From assembly GCA_011742915.1 (NCBI GenBank), contig JAAQTN010000004.1, forward strand, positions 1 through 64,000: 64,000 bases of DNA, read 5' to 3'. The notes below the pieces were generated by a model. It saw only the letters and a program-made list of their open reading frames with translations. It had not been told where the DNA came from and ran no database searches. Numbering within the stretch: position 1 is the stretch's first letter; every line of letters begins with the position of its first letter. Origin of the DNA: Billgrantia desiderata (lineage in GTDB: Bacteria; Pseudomonadota; Gammaproteobacteria; Pseudomonadales; Halomonadaceae). Both the position numbers and the translations under genes were made by a program. Shown one piece after another: positions 1 through 8,839 of the stretch.

Positions 1-77
1 ATGGACCCTCCAGGTGAGCTCACGGAGGGGTCAGTTTTCCGTGTCGCCTGGGGGTCAGTTTTACGTGTCGCCTGACA
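1..77. mobile_element. Terminal repeats of a probable IS21-family element (partial)
   Basis: Two head-to-tail 24-bp repeats (27-50 and 51-74) differ at one base (39 versus 63). They have the GGGGTCAGTTTT...GTGTCGCCTG form seen at ends of IS21-type (istA/istB) elements, and the edge reads ...CCTGACA, fitting the TG...CA termini of that family. The body of the element would lie to the left, outside the window. The neighbouring glycosyltransferase frame runs into this sequence and stops there. The family assignment is from memory of IS21 end structure and no transposase gene is visible. Confidence 0.6.
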
Positions 78-882
78 CCAGCAGCTTCATGACGAGCCAC
101 GCATTGACGGCGAGAACTGAAATGAACCGCCTTCGGGTTTTGTATTTTAGGGCAAGGAAAATGTTATTTCTTACATAGTATCTGTAATAGGAAAGTCGTA
201 CTGAATTTGTCTCTGCCAAAATATCAATGCCAGCTTCCATGGCACGGACATGTGCCACCTTACTCCCACCAACCAAGTAACCCGGCTCTTCTCGGGTGAC
301 CCGAAGCGTAAATTCGGCATCCTCGCCCCAGATAAACATCGACGAAATGGGCAATCCGTACTTTTCCAGCGTATCGCGTGGTACCAGGATCGACACGAAG
401 GTACTGAAGCCTACGGCCACCAGACCGTGTTCGAGGTAGTTGGGCCAGCAAGAAGGAAGCTTATCGGCCAGCTGTGGCAGATTGGTCAATCTGCCACTAT
501 TCGAATACGCCAGCGAAACGAGATAGCTTCTGCCTACGCCCTTCTCAGCGAGCAGGGCATCGGCGTCCAGTAGCTTTTCCAAGGCGTCAGGCTCGGGAAT
601 GACATCATCATCCATCATCCAGATCAGGTCGGCACCATTGTCGTAGGCCATGCGGAATCCCGTATTGAAGCCTCCGGCGGCACCAACGTTCTTCTTCAGG
701 CTATAGATCTTGATAGCGGAAAATTTTTCGCTATCCAGCATTTCACGAGTGCCATCCGTACTGGCGTTGTTGATAATGAGGAGATCGTCACATGGGCGTG
801 TCTGAGCCTGGATGGCATCGAGACATCGCTGGAGGAGTTCCTTGCGATTGTAGGTCAGCACGACGGCTGTTACTCTGGTCAT
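61..882 (-). CDS. Family 2 glycosyltransferase, 3' end replaced by IS sequence
   Basis: GT-A fold glycosyltransferase (273 aa) that would transfer an activated sugar to a growing surface glycan. The N-terminus VTAVVLTYNR, the INNASTDGT segment and the metal-binding MMDDDV acidic cluster (about residues 93-98) are typical of family 2, as is WGEDAEF further on. The longer open frame starts at 1026, but a GGAGG seven bases upstream of the ATG at 882 (or four bases before the ATG at 885) marks the true start. The last residues (SGDT, then TAA) come from the adjacent IS terminal repeat, so the native C-terminus has been lost or altered; most of the catalytic domain remains. It is the last gene of the minus-strand polysaccharide operon. 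The sugar specificity cannot be told. Confidence 0.8.
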   Translation of the reverse strand: MTRVTAVVLTYNRKELLQRCLDAIQAQTRPCDDLLIINNASTDGTREMLDSEKFSAIKIYSLKKNVGAAGGFNTGFRMAYDNGADLIWMMDDDVIPEPDALEKLLDADALLAEKGVGRSYLVSLAYSNSGRLTNLPQLADKLPSCWPNYLEHGLVAVGFSTFVSILVPRDTLEKYGLPISSMFIWGEDAEFTLRVTREEPGYLVGGSKVAHVRAMEAGIDILAETNSVRLSYYRYYVRNNIFLALKYKTRRRFISVLAVNAWLVMKLLVSGDT

Positions 883-979
883 CATGCAACCTCCTATACA
901 GTGATTCTCCTCGCCCGATCGCTCATTACCTTGCTCTTGATCTAGGCTTCCCTTCAGAACATCGAACTCCGATGCCAGC

Positions 980-1528
980 TCAGTAAAGTGCACTGTCCCT
1001 GTCCCTGAGTAGCGGCCAACTGGCATCTTTTTCCGAGATAACCATGACTGGTAATGGCCACTCTATGCCAAGCGCTTCGTCGTCATACCTCAGGCCATCT
1101 TCCGAATTCGGTGCATAAGCCGATGTCACCAGATAGCTCACTTCGACGTTGTCCTGAAGCGTCATGAATGAGTGCGCGAATCCCTTTGGAACATAGAGCT
1201 GTCGGCGATTTCGGCAACTCAACTCGAATGCCTGATGCTGCATATAGGTGGGCGAATCCTTGCGGATGTCAACGATGATATCGACGATAGCCCCCCGAAT
1301 GCAGCGCACCAACTTGTCCTCTCCATGGGGTAGCTTCTGGAAATGCAGCCCCCTCAGGGTGCCCCTCAAGGCAGAAAAGGAGGTGTTCTGCTGCATGAAG
1401 TTACCGTCCAGCCCCATGCGATCGAATTCCTCCCGACACATCGTCCTGGCAAAGAAGCCCCTGTCGTCCCCCCGCGGCTCGAGTTCGATGACGTAGGCAC
1501 CCGCTAGACTTGTTTCGATGAATTTCAT
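980..1528 (-). CDS. dTDP-4-dehydrorhamnose 3,5-epimerase family protein (RfbC-like)
   Basis: Cupin-fold nucleotide-sugar 3,5-epimerase of 182 aa, a usual length for RfbC. Visible family marks are the DRGFF segment near residue 22, RGLHFQ with the expected catalytic His62, and the VPKGFAHSF segment. The start ATG at 1528 has GGAAG upstream and follows the stop of the preceding gene by 10 bases; the longer frame from 1630 would overlap that gene. It lies in an operon with a glucose-1-phosphate cytidylyltransferase rather than RmlA, so its substrate may be a CDP-4-keto sugar rather than dTDP-4-keto-rhamnose. That is an inference from context, and rhamnose-type activity cannot be excluded. Confidence 0.82.
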   Translation of the reverse strand: MKFIETSLAGAYVIELEPRGDDRGFFARTMCREEFDRMGLDGNFMQQNTSFSALRGTLRGLHFQKLPHGEDKLVRCIRGAIVDIIVDIRKDSPTYMQHQAFELSCRNRRQLYVPKGFAHSFMTLQDNVEVSYLVTSAYAPNSEDGLRYDDEALGIEWPLPVMVISEKDASWPLLRDRDSALY

Positions 1529-1538
1529 AGTGTCTTCC

Positions 1539-2864
1539 TTATGACAGCGTCTCTGTACGGGCGTAGATGTGTTCCTGCTCGTCATAGAGTCGATCCACCA
1601 GTCTTCCCTCAGGGACTCGGACATCGTCAAACGTCAGCGGGCTATCCTTCCGGATGGGATGGCGCACAACGCTGCCGATTGCCAGGCCGATGGGCAGCAG
1701 GTTTTCCCTGCGTATGGTGTCGATATTCTCCGCCACACCATAGACCTCGTACCCACCGAACTCGACTAAATGCTCACCTTCGCATAGATCCTTCTTGGCG
1801 ACCGCCACGACGCCCACCTGCGGCCCGCCCCTGGGCGTAAGAACACTGTCGTTGAAAAGCACGGCACGCGCGACGGAGGTAGGCACCTCAAAATGACAGA
1901 GGTGGTAGGGGGTATAGAAACAATAGTAGGGCCCCTTGCCCAGCTTGTAGAGTTCCAGATAGTGCCGCTTGCGTGGATCCTCCTGCTTGCCGATGACAAA
2001 GACGCCAGGCCCGGGACGAGCGCCGACCACATAATCCACCAGACCTGACCCGGCCGCCTCCAGGTAGGGCTCGTAGAACGAGATGCTCTCCTCGACGGGT
2101 ATCAAGGGGGCATTGGGATTCCCCTTCGAGAAATCCGGCCCCAGCATGCCTCGCTGGGCAACCTGCATGCCGGTGCCGTTGGCGACCACTGCCTGCTCGA
2201 AGGATATCTTGGTGCCATCCGCGAACGAGGCCACCATGGCCGGCTTCTGCCCCCAGCGCTCGGCAAAGGCGCGCTGGGTCTCTGGATTACGGTAGGGATC
2301 ATGTAACCCCTTGATATTGCCGCACAGCACGGGCTTGATACCCAATCCCTGGACGAAGCGGTAGAGGTTCATCTGTACCCCGGGCTGGTCTCCGTCGGAA
2401 AAGGTGTAAATGACTCCGGCCTGGTCGGCTTTTCTCTTGAGGATGGGCCCGATGGTGCCATCTAGCTCGGCATTCATCTGGATCACATGCTTCCCGCTGG
2501 ATATCGCGGTCATGATGGCCAGGGTGGCGTATTCGATGGACCCCGTCACCTCGATGATGGCGTCCAGGCTTTCCGCAGCAGCCAGCGCATTGGCATCATC
2601 CGTGACCACCGGGTGTCCCCTGGCGATCGCCGAATCGATTTCTGCGGTGGTGTCACATCGTACCGGTTGACGGTCGGCCTCCTCGAAGACCCGAACGGCC
2701 GCTTCGACATGTCGGTTGGCAACGGCACACAGCGATATCCCGGGCGTAGCCGTCATGATCTGCAGGCCAATTCCCCTACCCTGAAACCCGGCTCCTATCA
2801 TGCCTACCCGGATGGGATTGCCTTCTGCTGCCCTTCTGGCCAGCGCGTTATCTACGATGAGCAT
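1539..2864 (-). CDS. NAD(P)-binding oxidoreductase with C-terminal SAF domain
   Basis: A 441-aa protein with an N-terminal Rossmann motif GAGFQGRG (about residues 24-31) like homoserine dehydrogenase-type enzymes, and a C-terminal SAF-like region (about 350-430, including the DLCEGEHL segment). Proteins of this build are usually annotated as predicted homoserine dehydrogenase-like or SAF-domain oxidoreductases and recur in sugar clusters beside RfbF-type cytidylyltransferases. Here it lies between rfbF and the epimerase, 10 bases from the latter, so it probably modifies a CDP-sugar or its 4-keto form. The start at 2864 is supported by GGAGGG upstream. Its exact reaction is unknown, and a true homoserine dehydrogenase is unlikely in this context. 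Confidence 0.7.
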   Translation of the reverse strand: MLIVDNALARRAAEGNPIRVGMIGAGFQGRGIGLQIMTATPGISLCAVANRHVEAAVRVFEEADRQPVRCDTTAEIDSAIARGHPVVTDDANALAAAESLDAIIEVTGSIEYATLAIMTAISSGKHVIQMNAELDGTIGPILKRKADQAGVIYTFSDGDQPGVQMNLYRFVQGLGIKPVLCGNIKGLHDPYRNPETQRAFAERWGQKPAMVASFADGTKISFEQAVVANGTGMQVAQRGMLGPDFSKGNPNAPLIPVEESISFYEPYLEAAGSGLVDYVVGARPGPGVFVIGKQEDPRKRHYLELYKLGKGPYYCFYTPYHLCHFEVPTSVARAVLFNDSVLTPRGGPQVGVVAVAKKDLCEGEHLVEFGGYEVYGVAENIDTIRRENLLPIGLAIGSVVRHPIRKDSPLTFDDVRVPEGRLVDRLYDEQEHIYARTETLS

Positions 2865-2912
2865 GATCGCCCTCCAAGCCGCTGTGTCGTGGCAAGCAAC
2901 GAAAAAATCAAC

Positions 2913-3689
2913 TCAATCCACCCAGACCTTCCAGGGAGGATTGGAAGCCCAGGCGTCCTCGAGCACCATCTTGTCACGCAGGGAGTCCATGCTCTGCCAG
3001 TAGCCCTGATGGTGGTAGTAGCCCAGTCTCCCCATGTCGACGAGACGGTCCATGGGCTCGTTTTCCCAAGTCGTGAAATCATTGTCGATCAGCTCGAATA
3101 CCTCTGGCTCACAAACGAAAAAGCCCCCATTGATCAGACCGCCATCCGTCGCTCCCTTCTCGCGGAACGCCTTGACTTGGTTGCTCTGCTCATCGAGTCG
3201 AAGTGCCCCATAACGCCCCGGCTGCGTCACCGCCGTAAGCGTGCACCAGCAATCCGATGCGCGGTGGGATGCCACCAGATCCTGGATATTCACGTCGCTG
3301 ACACCATCGCCATAAGTGAGGCAGAAGGGTTCGTCACCGATCAGGGGCTGGGCGCGCTTGATGCGACCGCCAGTCAAGGAGTCCGGGCCCGTGTCCAGGA
3401 CAGTTACGGTCCAGTCCTCTCTCACACCCTGCAACCATTCGATACGCCCCGTCTTGAGATCGATGGTGTAGTCGGTCTGCTTGCCTCGGAAGTTGAGGAA
3501 GTAGTTGCGAATGAAGTCGACCTTGTAGCCGCCAAGGATTACGAACTCCTTGAACCCATGATGGGAATAGAGCTTCATGATATGCCAGAGAATGGGGCGC
3601 CCACCGACCTCCACCATCGGCTTGGGACGAATGGAAGTCTCCTCGCTCAGACGCGTACCGAACCCACCTGCCAAAATGACCACTTTCAT
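2913..3689 (-). CDS. rfbF: Glucose-1-phosphate cytidylyltransferase
   Basis: Makes CDP-glucose from CTP and glucose-1-phosphate, the entry step to CDP-linked deoxy sugars of O-antigen or capsule. The 258-aa length fits the family. The N-terminus carries the nucleotidyltransferase signature AGGFGTRL (residues 7-14), then RPKPMVEVGGRPI with the conserved Lys, and the family-typical LTYGDGVSD metal-binding segment near residue 125. A GGAGGAGG run upstream supports the ATG at 3689. It is the third gene in the operon. No CDP-glucose 4,6-dehydratase of the usual RfbG type is evident; the upstream SDR may serve a related role, or the gene may lie outside the window. Confidence 0.9.
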   Translation of the reverse strand: MKVVILAGGFGTRLSEETSIRPKPMVEVGGRPILWHIMKLYSHHGFKEFVILGGYKVDFIRNYFLNFRGKQTDYTIDLKTGRIEWLQGVREDWTVTVLDTGPDSLTGGRIKRAQPLIGDEPFCLTYGDGVSDVNIQDLVASHRASDCWCTLTAVTQPGRYGALRLDEQSNQVKAFREKGATDGGLINGGFFVCEPEVFELIDNDFTTWENEPMDRLVDMGRLGYYHHQGYWQSMDSLRDKMVLEDAWASNPPWKVWVD

Positions 3690-3752
3690 CTCCTGCCCTC
3701 CTCCGCAATGTAATCCATCATTGACGGTCTGTTCCGCCTGGCTGCCTGGAAG

Positions 3753-4802
3753 TCATCGTTCCGTCCACTCCAGGCTTTCCGTCACACGCCCCTGATCGAC
3801 ATGATCCTGCAGTACCCGAAGACGTATCAGTGATGAATTCCGGAAGTTGGCGTCCACGAAGTTCATCTTCGCGAGCCCTACTATCAGTCCATGAATGGAG
3901 TCGCGCAGCGTCATCTGGGGCTGGTGCCCCGGGGCGAGCCGTTCGAAGTGACTGAAGTCGACCCGATAGGAACGGCTGTCGACAGCTGCTTTCTCATTGA
4001 TGCTGACCGTAGTGCCAGGGATGGCCTGGGCCACGGCCTCAGCCAGGTCACGCACCTGGTGGTTACGTTGATTCGAACCGGCGTTGACGCTGAGGACACG
4101 GCCCCCGTTGTCAGCCTCACGCTGGACGGCCCAGTCGATGGCGCGCGCCATATCGGCGACATCGATCAGCGGCCGCCATGGCGTACCGTCGCTGAGCACG
4201 GTGATCTTTCTCTGGGACAGGGCACAGGCCACGAAATCATTGAGTACCAGGTCGAGCCGAAGCCTTGCCGACATGCCGCAGGCCGTGGCAAATCTGAGGT
4301 TGGTGATGACCATGTCGCCAGGGAGATCGGCCAGCGCCTCTTCGGTTCCGATCTTGGACATGGCATAGGCGGTCATCGGTGAGAGCGGATCGGTCTCCTT
4401 CCGCGGTTCACCGCTCGCCACCCCGTAGACGCTGCAACTGGAGGCGAAAACGAACTGTCTGACGCCCTCCCTGGCAGCCTGCCTCGCGATGCGAATGGAA
4501 GCTTCCTGGTTGACCTCACGGGTGACCTCAGCGAAGCGGCTCCCCATGGGATCGTTGGAGATCGCGGCAAGCTGTACCACCGCCGTATAGCCTTCCAGCA
4601 TGCCCTCTGGCAAGTGCCGAACATCACCGAGATACTGCCGAGCCAGATAGCGCTCCGGGAAGCTATCGGCACCGGTGAGGCAGTGCGCGAAGTAAGCGTT
4701 GTCGTATCCATGCAATACGGCATCGGGATGCTTCAATGACAATTCCCTGACAACAGCAGGCCCGACATACCCCATATTGCCAATGACCAGTATCTTCATC
4801 AT
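3753..4802 (-). CDS. NAD-dependent epimerase/dehydratase (extended SDR)
   Basis: Extended short-chain dehydrogenase/reductase of 349 aa acting on a nucleotide sugar. The N-terminal GNMGYVG (residues 8-14) is the dinucleotide-binding glycine motif. SSCSVYG and YAMSK supply the catalytic Ser and Tyr-x-x-x-Lys. The RPLIDVADMA segment is common in sugar SDRs. It lies between the acyltransferase and rfbF on the same strand, so it probably works on the CDP-hexose made by RfbF or on another sugar of the repeat unit. Two tandem ATGs (4802, 4799) follow a GAGGGA site; either could be used. Whether it is a 4-epimerase, a 4,6-dehydratase or a 4-reductase cannot be decided from sequence alone. Confidence 0.82.
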   Translation of the reverse strand: MMKILVIGNMGYVGPAVVRELSLKHPDAVLHGYDNAYFAHCLTGADSFPERYLARQYLGDVRHLPEGMLEGYTAVVQLAAISNDPMGSRFAEVTREVNQEASIRIARQAAREGVRQFVFASSCSVYGVASGEPRKETDPLSPMTAYAMSKIGTEEALADLPGDMVITNLRFATACGMSARLRLDLVLNDFVACALSQRKITVLSDGTPWRPLIDVADMARAIDWAVQREADNGGRVLSVNAGSNQRNHQVRDLAEAVAQAIPGTTVSINEKAAVDSRSYRVDFSHFERLAPGHQPQMTLRDSIHGLIVGLAKMNFVDANFRNSSLIRLRVLQDHVDQGRVTESLEWTER

Positions 4803-4854
4803 GTCGCTTCCCTCAGGTGGCGTTCGGTTTCGCGTCGCCCACGTAGTCTTGCTG

Positions 4855-6915
4855 TCACGTACTCTGCGATCCGAGCTCTAAAACACTGCCATTTACCCAA
4901 CCTTTGCCGACCATCTTATGGAACATATACTCAACAAGCATCGCAGCACCGGTGACGCTCAGGTGATTGCTGTCGTAGTAAAACAGCGTATCCTCCAACT
5001 GAGCGGAGCAGCGCCCGGTGAGATAGGTGTTACAGAGAAGTTCGGCCGGGTCGACCTTTAATACACTCTCGTTCTCTTCCACTCTTGACAGCTGGCGATA
5101 AGACGTTTCAGCACGTTCTCTAAAGAGTTCATAGCTGATAGATAGCGGCGCTTCCCGCTCGACACCGAATATCTTTTCCTTAGCCAACAGGACGGGTACA
5201 TCCCAACCCACTTCAGGAACGGGATAGACCAGCACGACACGTTTTCCGACATTCACCAGTTGGTTGACGGTCTCTTCCAGCAGTTGACCGACTATCTCGA
5301 TGCGAGTGCCGTCATCCTTGGAAACGTCAATGGATGGATCTATCGGAATCGCCCTCTGGCTGACACCGTTCTCGATCCCCCCCTCACCGTTATCGAACAC
5401 CTCCGCCTCGAACTGAAGTGGATATCTGCCAAGCATGATGACCATTTCGATATCGTCGTTATCCAACAGGTAGTCCATCACCTTGTTATTGAATACGCCA
5501 CAATTCGGCTCGCTTTCTCGCGTGTAACCTGCGATGGGCAAGCAGTTGGTGTAGACCAGCATCTTCACCTTCATCCCCAGGGCGTCGACGAGATCGGCGA
5601 CCGGCGGGACCAGCGGAGTGGCATGGCTGTCTCCCCAGACCACCACGATCCCTTCCCCCTTCTCGTTGTACTCGCAGGCATCTTCGATGGAGAGCATTCT
5701 CCCCGTAGTGGCATGGCACAGCTCCGGCACATCATGTTTGATGTATCGGGCATCCACGATCCTTTGCACCTCTTCATCGAATCGCCACGGGATGCCACCC
5801 GAATACTTGCCGAAGACCCCCACCCCGATCATCAGGCACGACATCGCCAGTGCTGATTTGAAGATCTGCCCGCGCGTAAAATTGCGGCGGTTCCTGAAGG
5901 GCAACTCCACGAAGCGCCAGGAAAGCCAGGCGAGCAGCAGTGAGAAAACGCTCAGCGTCAGGAACCCCAGATCACTGATGGGTTCCAGGCTTCGCTCCTT
6001 GGCGAAGACGAAGACCGGCTGATGCCACAGGTAGGCGCTATAACTTATCAGGCCAATACCAACCACTGGCCGCCACGAGAGCAACCGACCCACGATGTCA
6101 CTGCCATTGGAAAGCAAGATGACCAGCGCCGTTCCCAGCACTGGCACTACGGCCCAAAGGCTCGGAAAGGGAGTCGTCTCATCGAAAAAGAAAACGGCAA
6201 ACAGGATCATGGCGAGCCCAACACCACCGCCGACATGTCTCGCCAGCAGTGGGAAGCTCCCCTTTCGGTCCTGCATGTAGATCGCAATGACCGCCCCAGT
6301 CAGCAGCTCCCAGGCTCGCGTGGGCAGCAGGTAGAAATTGGCCGTGGGGTGATGACTCGACGCGTATTCGGCCAAGGCTAGGCTGGCCAGCAGCCCCAAG
6401 GCGATGGTGGCAAGTAGAAATCCCTTCCTTAACCCTCCCACCAGCAGCATGAACAATGGGAAGAAGAAGTAGAATTGTTCCTCAACAGCTAGACTCCAAG
6501 TGTGAAGGAAGGCCTGCATCTCCGCTGGTCCGGCAAAATAGTCCAGAGACTGCCAGAAGTAGATATTGGCAACGAAAAGATTGACCGCAATCAAGCTCTC
6601 GCTAAGAATTTCGAACTCGTTTGGCAGCATCCAGAACCAGGCGAATATCAAGCAAACCATACTGACACAAAACAGGGCAGGAAGTATTCGCCGAGCGCGT
6701 CGCTCATAGAAGTGCGCGATCGAGAAACTTCCCTTGAGGATTTCTCTATAGATGATGCCAGTTATCAGATAACCGCTGACCACAAAGAAGACATCGACAC
6801 CGACATAGCCCCCGTCAAACCTCTCGAATCCAGCGTGAAAAAGAATCACCGGAAGGACGGCTACCGCTCGTAAACCATCGACTTCTGGCCTATAGCTGGC
6901 TGTTGTCATCGCCAT
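4855..6915 (-). CDS. OafA/YrhL-type O-acyltransferase with C-terminal SGNH domain
   Basis: Integral membrane acyltransferase (686 aa from this start) that would add O-acetyl groups to a surface polysaccharide. The N-terminal acyltransferase-3 domain starts with YRPEVDGLRAVAV and has several hydrophobic segments up to about residue 370. The C-terminal periplasmic part contains WGDSHA and YDSNHLS, which are the Ser and Asp/His motifs of an SGNH hydrolase-like domain. This two-domain build is typical of OafA-like enzymes. The frame opens with a TTG at 6948, but an ATG at 6915 has GGTGAG six bases upstream; an ATG at 6909 is a further option. It is the first gene of the polysaccharide operon and lies behind an ops-like leader sequence. 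Confidence 0.85.
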   Translation of the reverse strand: MAMTTASYRPEVDGLRAVAVLPVILFHAGFERFDGGYVGVDVFFVVSGYLITGIIYREILKGSFSIAHFYERRARRILPALFCVSMVCLIFAWFWMLPNEFEILSESLIAVNLFVANIYFWQSLDYFAGPAEMQAFLHTWSLAVEEQFYFFFPLFMLLVGGLRKGFLLATIALGLLASLALAEYASSHHPTANFYLLPTRAWELLTGAVIAIYMQDRKGSFPLLARHVGGGVGLAMILFAVFFFDETTPFPSLWAVVPVLGTALVILLSNGSDIVGRLLSWRPVVGIGLISYSAYLWHQPVFVFAKERSLEPISDLGFLTLSVFSLLLAWLSWRFVELPFRNRRNFTRGQIFKSALAMSCLMIGVGVFGKYSGGIPWRFDEEVQRIVDARYIKHDVPELCHATTGRMLSIEDACEYNEKGEGIVVVWGDSHATPLVPPVADLVDALGMKVKMLVYTNCLPIAGYTRESEPNCGVFNNKVMDYLLDNDDIEMVIMLGRYPLQFEAEVFDNGEGGIENGVSQRAIPIDPSIDVSKDDGTRIEIVGQLLEETVNQLVNVGKRVVLVYPVPEVGWDVPVLLAKEKIFGVEREAPLSISYELFRERAETSYRQLSRVEENESVLKVDPAELLCNTYLTGRCSAQLEDTLFYYDSNHLSVTGAAMLVEYMFHKMVGKGWVNGSVLELGSQST

Positions 6916-7011
6916 CTCGGACTCACCGATTAAAATGAATTTGCTCAATTATTATTCCGATATCGGTGGCAGCACCGGAGCAAACGTCGGGATAAATCAA
7001 TACGTTTCTTC

Positions 7012-7023
7012 CAAGCTACCGCC
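7012..7023 (-). promoter_or_regulatory. ops-like element (candidate RfaH recruitment site)
   Basis: The minus strand reads GGCGGTAGCTTG, matching the enterobacterial ops core GGCGGTAGCGTG at 11 of 12 positions. It lies in the untranslated leader 96 bases before the acyltransferase ATG and in the sense orientation of the polysaccharide operon, where ops/JUMPstart elements are normally found. RfaH would bind paused polymerase here and suppress early termination. The match alone could arise by chance about once in several windows of this size; the placement makes it more credible. Confidence 0.5.
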
Positions 7024-7266
7024 CGGGAGATCACGGCCATCCCCCATCTCAACTCTTGATATCGTTTTCAATCGTTAACTTATCGCGCCCTAAATGTTAC
7101 TAAATGTGTTCTCGCTTTGCGTAGTTGGTTTTTCTCGTACTTATGCTGAGCCAATTGTCATGCTCGTATTGAGGTTCTTCTTCGATGGGGAGGTTGTCAT
7201 GGAAGCTCATCCAGAGCGCCCTCTCGCAACAAGTTGCAGGGACGGCAGAACGGGCACAGACGAATG

Positions 7267-7290
7267 CGCCGCCCTCGCACGAGGGCGGCG
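7267..7290 (-). terminator. GC-rich hairpin downstream of sthA
   Basis: A perfect 9-bp stem (7267-7275 with 7282-7290), extendable to 11 bp, starts about 60 bases after the sthA stop. There is no clear T-run after it on the minus strand, so it may be a weak or factor-assisted terminator or an mRNA-stabilising structure. Confidence 0.45.
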
Positions 7291-7353
7291 TGAAGGTTTA
7301 GAGATCCGATTCGACGACTTGCGTATCGGCTGACGTTAGTCGTACATAGGGTA

Positions 7354-8757
7354 TCAGAAAACCCGATTCAGCCCGTTCTGCGCCGCGACCCGGTACGCTT
7401 CCGCCATGGTCGGGTAGTTGAACGTGGTGTTGACGAAGTACTTCAGGGTGTTGGCTTCGCCTTTCTGCTGCATCACGGCCTGGCCGATGTGCACGATTTC
7501 GGAAGCCTGGTCGCCGAAGCAGTGGATACCGTAGATCTCCAGCGTGTCCTGATGGAAGAGGATCTTCAGCATGCCCACCGTGTCGCCAGTGATCTGAGCC
7601 CGTGCGGTATCCTTGAAGAAGGCCTGGGCCACCTCATAGGGCACCTTGGCCTCGGTCAGTTCACGCTCGGTTCTGCCGAAGGAGCTGATCTCGGGAATGG
7701 TATAGATACCCGTCGGCACCTCATTGACGAAGCGGTAGTCCCGTTCGAGCAGTTCGTCGCAGGCATTCAGCCCCTGGTCGTAGGCGGCACTGGCCAGGCT
7801 GGGCCAGCCGATCACGTCGCCGGCGGCATAGATGTGCGGAATGGCGGTGCGGTAGTGGTCATCCACCTGCAGCTGACCGCGCCCGTTGGCCTCCAGGCCG
7901 ATGTTCTCGAGCCCCAGCTCGTCGGTATTGCCGGTACGCCCGTTGGCCCACAGGAAGGCATCGGCACGCAGCTTCTTGCCCGATTTCAAATAGACCACGA
8001 CGCCGGACTCGTCCCCTTCGACGCGCTCGTACTCCTCGTTGTGGCGGATGAGCACGCCATGCTTGCGCAGATGGTAGGAGAGCGCATCGGAGATCTCGTC
8101 ATCGAGGAAGGAGAGCAGCCGGTCGCGGTTGTTGATCAGGTCGACCTTGACGCCCAGCCCCGAGAAGATGGAGGCATACTCGCAGCCGATCACACCGGCA
8201 CCGAAGATCACCAGCGTACGCGGCGTATGCGAGAGGCTGAGTATGGTATCGGAATCGTAGATGCGGGGATGGCGGAAATTGATGTCGGCCGGGCGATAGG
8301 GGCGCGAGCCGGTGGCGATGATGATCTTCTGCGCCACCAGCTCTTCCAGCGCCTCCTGGCGGTCGCGAACGAGCAGGGTATGCCCGTCCTTGAAGCGCGC
8401 CACGCCGCTGTAGAGATCGATACGGTTGCGGGCATAGAACTTGGTGCGCATCTCGACCTGTTGGTCGATGGTCATACGCGAGCGCTCCATGACCTTGGGA
8501 AAGGAGAACCAGCGTGGCTCGCCGATATCGCGGAACATGCGGTTGGTATTGAACTGCATGATCTGCTTGACCTGATGGCGAAGCGCCTTGGAGGGTATCG
8601 TGCCCCAATGGGTGCAGTTGCCCCCGAGAACGGGCTGCTTCTCCACGACCGCAACCCGCTTGCCGTGCTTGGCTGCATTGATGGCGGCACTCTCGCCGGC
8701 CGGTCCGGTACCGATCACCACCACGTCGTAGTTATGGACTGCCATGGGCTCTTGCAT
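7354..8757 (-). CDS. sthA: Soluble pyridine nucleotide transhydrogenase
   Basis: FAD-dependent cytosolic enzyme that moves hydride between NADPH and NAD+, balancing the two cofactor pools. The 467-aa length is normal. The FAD motif [10 protein letters not shown] is near residue 16 and the second Rossmann motif [10 protein letters not shown] near residue 183. The segment [16 protein letters not shown] is the SthA version of the disulfide-reductase site in which one redox Cys is replaced, which separates it from lipoamide dehydrogenase and glutathione reductase. The ATG at 8757 has AAGGG upstream; an in-frame ATG at 8745 is possible. It is on the same strand as the nqr operon but separated from nqrM by about 80 bases. 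Together they link NADPH/NADH balance to the Na+-pumping NADH oxidase. Confidence 0.95.
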   Translation of the reverse strand: MQEPMAVHNYDVVVIGTGPAGESAAINAAKHGKRVAVVEKQPVLGGNCTHWGTIPSKALRHQVKQIMQFNTNRMFRDIGEPRWFSFPKVMERSRMTIDQQVEMRTKFYARNRIDLYSGVARFKDGHTLLVRDRQEALEELVAQKIIIATGSRPYRPADINFRHPRIYDSDTILSLSHTPRTLVIFGAGVIGCEYASIFSGLGVKVDLINNRDRLLSFLDDEISDALSYHLRKHGVLIRHNEEYERVEGDESGVVVYLKSGKKLRADAFLWANGRTGNTDELGLENIGLEANGRGQLQVDDHYRTAIPHIYAAGDVIGWPSLASAAYDQGLNACDELLERDYRFVNEVPTGIYTIPEISSFGRTERELTEAKVPYEVAQAFFKDTARAQITGDTVGMLKILFHQDTLEIYGIHCFGDQASEIVHIGQAVMQQKGEANTLKYFVNTTFNYPTMAEAYRVAAQNGLNRVF

Positions 8758-8839
8758 CTCCTTTCCCTTGTTGATGTCGGGTGCCGGCTTTCACCTGTCG
8801 CTATGACTCGACGCCATGTGGTGAGCGGCACGTAGCGGC

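Larger units (their letters stand above)
6916..7353. other. Long leader/intergenic region between sthA and the polysaccharide operon
   Basis: About 440 bases without a convincing gene, visibly more AT-rich than the flanking core genome in its left half. It holds an ops-like element at 7012-7023, two TAAATGT copies ten bases apart (7091-7097 and 7101-7107), and a GC-rich hairpin at 7267-7290 behind sthA. The transcript of the polysaccharide operon should start in the right-hand part and run leftwards. No -10/-35 pair was clear enough to call. Confidence 0.6.

Noticed and set aside
7094..7333. Plus-strand 79-codon frame in the sthA/polysaccharide intergenic region
   Set aside because: No clear ribosome site, no similarity I recognise, and it reads through the hairpin at 7267-7290 against the direction of both neighbours.
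7489..8835. Plus-strand open frame of 448 codons opposite sthA
   Set aside because: Antisense shadow of sthA with low-complexity composition.
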